Assembly (NCBI GenBank): GCA_014380825.1
Contig: JACMJD010000128.1
Span: 1-8,991, forward strand
Reading direction: 5' to 3'
DNA length: 8,991 nucleotides
Source: Phycisphaerae bacterium
GTDB taxonomy: Bacteria; Planctomycetota; Phycisphaerae; Tepidisphaerales; Tepidisphaeraceae
Shown here piece by piece: positions 5,524 to 8,991 of this stretch (positions are counted from its first letter, which is position 1; the number at the start of each line of letters is the position of its first letter). A program made the translations under genes and the position numbers. The notes beneath the pieces are model-generated. The model did not search any database. It was not told the DNA's origin and was given only the letters and a program-made list of their open reading frames with translations.

Positions 5524-6852
5524 TCAGCCGGCGATGCCGGGCGTTTCGGTGCCGGCAATGATGGCGGGCGCGCGTGTCGATCGCGCGATCGTCTGGCGAG
5601 ACAGCGTGGCGAGCAACGCGATCGACACGAGCAACACGCCCCACGCGTAGTGGGGGGCGATGAGCGATTGCCACCAGCCCGTGCGCGTGATTTCGAAAAG
5701 TTGGGGCGCCCGATGCGAAACCGTCTGAACGATATCGAACGGCACCAGGAACACGATCATCGGGATCAGCATCGCGATCGCGAAGCGACGACGTGGTCCA
5801 TCGAGCTCCACAAATGCCCCCGCGAGGCCGAGCGTCAGGAGCGTGGCGTCGTAGACGCGGTGGTAGATCGGGAGCAGCGAGATGGCCGATAGCGCGGCGA
5901 GCGTCAGGAGATTTGTCCGGCCTGTGAGTTGTGAGTTGTGGGTTGTGAGTTCCGCCGTGCGCGGGAACGCGCGGACGAACCACGCGAGCAGGGCAGCGGT
6001 GATGCAGAGGATGGCGACGCGCAGTGCGATCGGATCGCGGAACGCGCTGACGAGAAGCATCTTCAGGTCGATCATTTCGTCGCGGTACTCGCCGGCCCAG
6101 GAGTAGTCGTTTACGCCGCCGACCTGCGTGGAGGCGGCGATGCTGCTTCGCCAGGAGGCGAGCCAGTCGGGGTGCGAAGTCTGGATGGCGATGAGCGAGA
6201 TTAGGCCGATCGCTGCGCTGGTGACGATCGCGGGGACGCTGACGCGCCAGCGACGCAGCACCAGGTAGTAAACGATGAACGGCGCAGCAATCTGCGGCTT
6301 CAGCGCACAGGCCAGTCCCAACAAGACACCGGCGAGGTTGTCGCGATTACGGTACACACACCAGAACGCGACAATGCACAGCGAGATGGCCGGCAGCGAA
6401 AGCTGACCCGACAGAATTCCAAACTGAAATGGTGCGGCGGCGAGTGCGGCGCTCACGAGGATCAGCGCTTTCGAGTCGCGCCACTTGATTCCCGCCATGT
6501 CTGCAAGCGCGATGAACTGGATGGCCAGCAGCGCGACGGTGATCGCCAGCCACGCGAGCATCGCGATCCGGGCCGGCAGCACCGCCAGCGGCGCGATCAT
6601 CAGCAACGAATTTGGCGGATAGACCGTGGCCCAGTAGTTGACGTTTCGATCGGGGAACAAGTTTTGCGCGCGCCACGTCGCGACGACGCTTGGCATCTCG
6701 TACGGATGCTGGCCGTGGATCCAGGCGCGCGAGGCCGAGTAGACCGAGACGAAATCCCACATCGGCAGCTCGTGCCGCACGCGCTGCATGCCGCGAAAGC
6801 CCAGTTGCAGCAGGGCGAATGTCAGTAGCGTGATGGCGATGAATTTCCGCAC
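5524..6852 (-). CDS. GT87/DUF2029-like membrane glycosyltransferase
   Basis: This encodes 442 residues starting from GTG at 6850-6852, supported by GGAAG 5 nt upstream and by the preceding stop 16 nt away. About ten hydrophobic segments fit a GT-C fold polytopic enzyme that uses a polyprenyl-phosphate sugar donor at the cytoplasmic membrane. Family-like motifs are MWDFVSVYSASRAWIHGQHPYE (31-52) with Asp33 in the first extracytoplasmic loop, a likely catalytic or metal-binding acid by analogy; NYWATVYPPNSLLMIAPL (72-89); SGQLSLPAI (148-156); and ACALKPQIAAPFIVYY (181-196). The acceptor is unknown; mannosyl or similar transfer to a lipid or surface glycan is inferred. It is the second gene of an operon with the acyltransferase. 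An oddity is residues 301-310 (ELTTHNSQLT), encoded by four 7-bp repeats in a loop between membrane segments. No clear terminator follows. Confidence 0.82.
   Translation of the reverse strand: MRKFIAITLLTFALLQLGFRGMQRVRHELPMWDFVSVYSASRAWIHGQHPYEMPSVVATWRAQNLFPDRNVNYWATVYPPNSLLMIAPLAVLPARIAMLAWLAITVALLAIQFIALADMAGIKWRDSKALILVSAALAAAPFQFGILSGQLSLPAISLCIVAFWCVYRNRDNLAGVLLGLACALKPQIAAPFIVYYLVLRRWRVSVPAIVTSAAIGLISLIAIQTSHPDWLASWRSSIAASTQVGGVNDYSWAGEYRDEMIDLKMLLVSAFRDPIALRVAILCITAALLAWFVRAFPRTAELTTHNSQLTGRTNLLTLAALSAISLLPIYHRVYDATLLTLGLAGAFVELDGPRRRFAIAMLIPMIVFLVPFDIVQTVSHRAPQLFEITRTGWWQSLIAPHYAWGVLLVSIALLATLSRQTIARSTRAPAIIAGTETPGIAG
5924..5951. repeat. Four tandem 7-bp units inside the glycosyltransferase gene
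   Basis: Plus-strand units are GTGAGTT (5924-5930), GTGAGTT (5931-5937), GTGGGTT (5938-5944) and GTGAGTT (5945-5951). On the coding strand they read AACTCAC-type heptamers and encode LTTHNSQLT. Seven is not a multiple of three, so gaining or losing one unit would shift the frame; the present four keep it open. Confidence 0.9.
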
Positions 6853-6868
6853 GATAACTTCCGTTCGG

Positions 6869-7948
6869 TTATCCGTTCAACCACTTCAGTCGCGACGATC
6901 GGCCGAGCATTTGAACCAAGGCGAGCGAGCCGGCGAATCCGAAGCCGAAGATCACGAAGTCACGCGGAATGGATGGCGGCAGATGCAGACGCGCCGACAG
7001 GACGTGCATCGGTTCGAGGATCAGCACGTGGCAGAGATAGATGCCGTATCCGTATCGGCCATATCGGGCGAGCCAGGAGACCACCGGCCCGCGCCAAGGC
7101 GTGAGCGCGGCGAGCATGCATCCGAGCCCGGTCAGGCCACGGGGGATCAATTGGATGTCGTTCAGCACCTGCTTGAGCGAACACGCAAGCACCAGCGCGA
7201 TTCCGGCGACTCCCATGACCGGCGTGACCGCAAAGATGACCGGCCCGAGCGTCATGAACCACGCGAACGCCATCGCCCAGCACGCTGCGGAGATCGCGCG
7301 CCACCATTGCATGTAGGAGATGAGCGAGCTGTCGGTTGTGCTGCCCCATGACGCCGGCATGGGAACTTGTGTGAATGCCAGGCCAGATCCGATCGCGACG
7401 GCGATCGCGACCCATCGTAGCGATCGATCCTGCTGTAGAAACGTTCGCTGCACGACCGCCATCACCAGTGACGCCAGCAGCAGAAAAGGCAGAAACCAAA
7501 GGTGATATTCGGTGCCGGTCCATAGCATGCTGGGGCGTAGCGAAACCAGCGAGTCATGGCTCAGTACGCGTTTCAGATCGTGCGCCAGCAGGTAAATCAC
7601 ACTCCAGGCGAAGAACGGAAGATACAACCGTCGGAATCGCAACGCGGCGTACCGCGGCAACGTGCGCTCTGGATTTCGTCGCAGCGACAGCGATTGGAAA
7701 TACAGCGAAGCGAACAGATAAAACGGCACGGCGAACCGGAAGAAATTTCCCCAGCGCACCAGCGGCGCAGATTCGGTCGCATGAACGAAAACGATCCCCG
7801 CGGCCGCGAAGAAGCGCACGACGTCGACGGATTCGTTGCGAACGACCGTCGCGGATGCGAGCGTCGGGCGCGCAGCGATGCGAATCGCCGCGCTTCGGCC
7901 AATGGACGGCAATCGAATTATCGTTCGGGAGACAGAGACGATGTTCAT
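6869..7948 (-). CDS. Acyltransferase-3 family membrane protein (O-acyltransferase)
   Basis: I place the start at ATG 7946-7948, giving 359 residues; the frame is open 35 codons further upstream, but that extension is polar, has cysteines and lies in the probable promoter region. AAGGA lies about 12 nt before this ATG. The first 36 residues are a basic tail, then the family signature begins: RNESVDVVRFFAAAGIVFVHA, with Arg45 and His56 as the conserved R...H pair. Further motifs are YHLWFLPFLLLAS (148-160) and ARYGRYGYGIYLCHVLI (294-310), the usual YG.YLCH signature. About ten membrane segments follow one another. Members such as OafA and WecH move acetyl or other short acyl groups onto sugars or lipids at the membrane. 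Here it is the first gene of an operon with a membrane glycosyltransferase, 16 nt apart, which suggests decoration of the same glycan. The acyl donor and target are unknown. Confidence 0.86.
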   Translation of the reverse strand: MNIVSVSRTIIRLPSIGRSAAIRIAARPTLASATVVRNESVDVVRFFAAAGIVFVHATESAPLVRWGNFFRFAVPFYLFASLYFQSLSLRRNPERTLPRYAALRFRRLYLPFFAWSVIYLLAHDLKRVLSHDSLVSLRPSMLWTGTEYHLWFLPFLLLASLVMAVVQRTFLQQDRSLRWVAIAVAIGSGLAFTQVPMPASWGSTTDSSLISYMQWWRAISAACWAMAFAWFMTLGPVIFAVTPVMGVAGIALVLACSLKQVLNDIQLIPRGLTGLGCMLAALTPWRGPVVSWLARYGRYGYGIYLCHVLILEPMHVLSARLHLPPSIPRDFVIFGFGFAGSLALVQMLGRSSRLKWLNG

Positions 7949-8135
7949 CGGTTGGATACATCCTTGTGAGAACTGAACCGTGTTGTCAATGAGGGATTTA
8001 GTTTTCGCCAGGCTTTGACAATTCAAGCAACTCCTGCGCGGCGCAGCGGCCACTCCTGACCGTTATTGAATACAAATTTGTAGTACCCGATCCGGCACGT
8101 TATGTGCATGTTGGTGTAGTGAGACTCGAATCAAG
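7949..8135. promoter_or_regulatory. Divergent promoter region with palindromes
   Basis: This 187-bp gap between divergent starts must drive both the acyltransferase operon and the exported hydrolase. It contains a perfect 12-bp palindrome TACAAATTTGTA at 8071-8082, inside AT-rich DNA, that could be an operator. It also has an inverted pair, TTGTCAA at 7983-7989 and TTGACAA at 8015-8021. TTGACA-like boxes therefore occur on both strands, but no well-spaced -10 partner is convincing, so I do not place exact promoters. Confidence 0.45.
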
Positions 8136-8991
8136 ATGGAAGGAACTGCGCGCAGGATGTTAGGGAAAACAATGAATTGCCATTCTGTCGGTTTTGAGGC
8201 GCTAGAACGGCGTCAATTATTCGCGGGGGTCTCCTTACTCACACATGGCTGGAACGGGCGACTTCTCGGTTTCGTTAACCACGCCGCAGCGGCAATCACT
8301 GATCGTCTTGGTGGGCCCTCACACGTTGCGCAGTACACGATGCGCATCGAGCCCGACTCGAATGGCGCACTCTTCGTCAAGAGCGTTACGCACAAGGATG
8401 GCACCGCGACCGCATCGTCGGCGGACACGGGTGAAATCATCCTGTTGACCGATTGGCGAAGCGTCGACACGAACGCGGTTTATTCGGCCGAATCCGTTGG
8501 CAGCGTCATCGCCGAGTACATGAAAAGTGTACCGATCGACGGGGTGCGATTGGCGGAGCTTCCGATACACGAGATGGGACTTAGCCGCGGTACCGCGATG
8601 CTCGATGGGCTGGCCAAATCGCTCGGCCGGGCGGGCATCTGGGTCGATCAGATCTCGTACATGGATCCGCGTCCGATCTTCGTCATGGGTGATCCGGCGC
8701 CGATCGTTTACGACAACGTCGCCTTCGCGGACAACTACTGGCGCATGGATGTTTCCGGTGAAGAAGCCAAGAGCGGAATGCGCGTCGACGGCGCATACAA
8801 CCTGTACCAGCAGTTCATCAACGATCACGCCGACGGATACGAATTGGTGCACTTGGCGCCGGCGTCCTACTACATCGCCACGATCAATCTAAACACGCAC
8901 GACGGCGGTGAAGGACCGATCTACGACGACTGGTTCGGCAACTCGGCCGACAAACCCGCACGCGACAAGACGGGTTTCTACTACAGCAACA
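8136..8991 (+). CDS. Exported alpha/beta-hydrolase (lipase-like) with LEPR-XLL-type N-terminus, partial
   Basis: The frame is open from ATG 8136 to the window end (285 codons), so the C-terminus is missing. Residues 18-31, VGFEALERRQLFAG, are a variant of the LEPR-XLL motif found near the N-terminus of many exported planctomycetal proteins. The catalytic fold begins at once: SLLTHGWNG (33-41) is an oxyanion-type HG motif; PIHEMGLSRGTAML (143-156) is a nucleophile elbow with Ser150; GIWVDQISYMDPRP (167-180) offers Asp177; and NVAFADNYWRMDV (194-206) and GYELVHLAPASYYIATI (234-250) follow, with His239 as likely base. The elbow is GLSRG where GHSRG is usual in lipases. The role is inferred as hydrolysis of an ester or lipid outside the cytoplasm; the substrate is unknown. 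Start choice is open: ATG 8172 has AGGGA 5 nt upstream and keeps the motif, ATG 8157 has GGAAGGA 12 nt upstream, and 8136 adds a basic ARR. Confidence 0.78.
   Translation, partial: MEGTARRMLGKTMNCHSVGFEALERRQLFAGVSLLTHGWNGRLLGFVNHAAAAITDRLGGPSHVAQYTMRIEPDSNGALFVKSVTHKDGTATASSADTGEIILLTDWRSVDTNAVYSAESVGSVIAEYMKSVPIDGVRLAELPIHEMGLSRGTAMLDGLAKSLGRAGIWVDQISYMDPRPIFVMGDPAPIVYDNVAFADNYWRMDVSGEEAKSGMRVDGAYNLYQQFINDHADGYELVHLAPASYYIATINLNTHDGGEGPIYDDWFGNSADKPARDKTGFYYSN

Noticed and set aside
7949..8053. 35-codon N-terminal extension of the acyltransferase
   Set aside because: It is polar with two cysteines, lies in the divergent promoter region, and the family signature starts well after the ATG at 7948.

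Overview
The window is about 60% GC and looks like chromosomal DNA of a planctomycete. The best marker is the gene at the right edge. Its N-terminus carries a variant of the LEPR-XLL sorting motif (FEALERRQLFAG), which is typical of exported planctomycetal proteins. Weak ribosome binding sites, long single-gene transcription units and several families of palindromic intergenic repeats fit that origin. The class cannot be fixed from this sequence; Phycisphaerae-like is a guess.

Layout, left to right. (1) 1-422, minus: the N-terminal third of an AMP-forming acyl-CoA synthetase/ligase, cut by the window edge. (2) 450-1292, plus: a lipoprotein with TPR-like helices and a C-terminal SPOR domain, starting only 27 nt from the divergent ligase. 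(3) 1310-1663, minus: a small three-helix membrane protein with its own AT-rich promoter region. (4) 1784-1854: a large hairpin just downstream of a class I aminotransferase (1857-3071, minus). (5) 3136-3245: a second, unrelated long inverted repeat. (6) 3334-3404: tRNA-Gln(CTG), followed by a strong intrinsic terminator. (7) 3560-4462: a decayed IS4-like transposase gene with an N-terminal frameshift and an internal deletion. (8) 4463-5523: more than 1 kb without a credible gene, holding a 16-bp tandem duplication, a cluster of GC-rich and AT-rich hairpins, and a composite nested inverted repeat of about 225 bp. (9) 5524-7948, minus: a two-gene operon of an acyltransferase-3 membrane protein followed by a GT87/DUF2029-like membrane glycosyltransferase. 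(10) 8136 to the right edge, plus: the LEPR-XLL exported alpha/beta-hydrolase, divergent from the operon.

Functionally, the acyltransferase and glycosyltransferase probably act together at the cytoplasmic membrane on a lipid-linked or surface glycan. The remaining genes are housekeeping or envelope genes with no obvious joint pathway. No CRISPR array, defence system or biosynthetic cluster is visible. The most interesting signals are a 4 x 7-bp tandem repeat inside the glycosyltransferase reading frame, whose copy number would set the frame, the nested palindromic element at 5078-5302, and the exported hydrolase.
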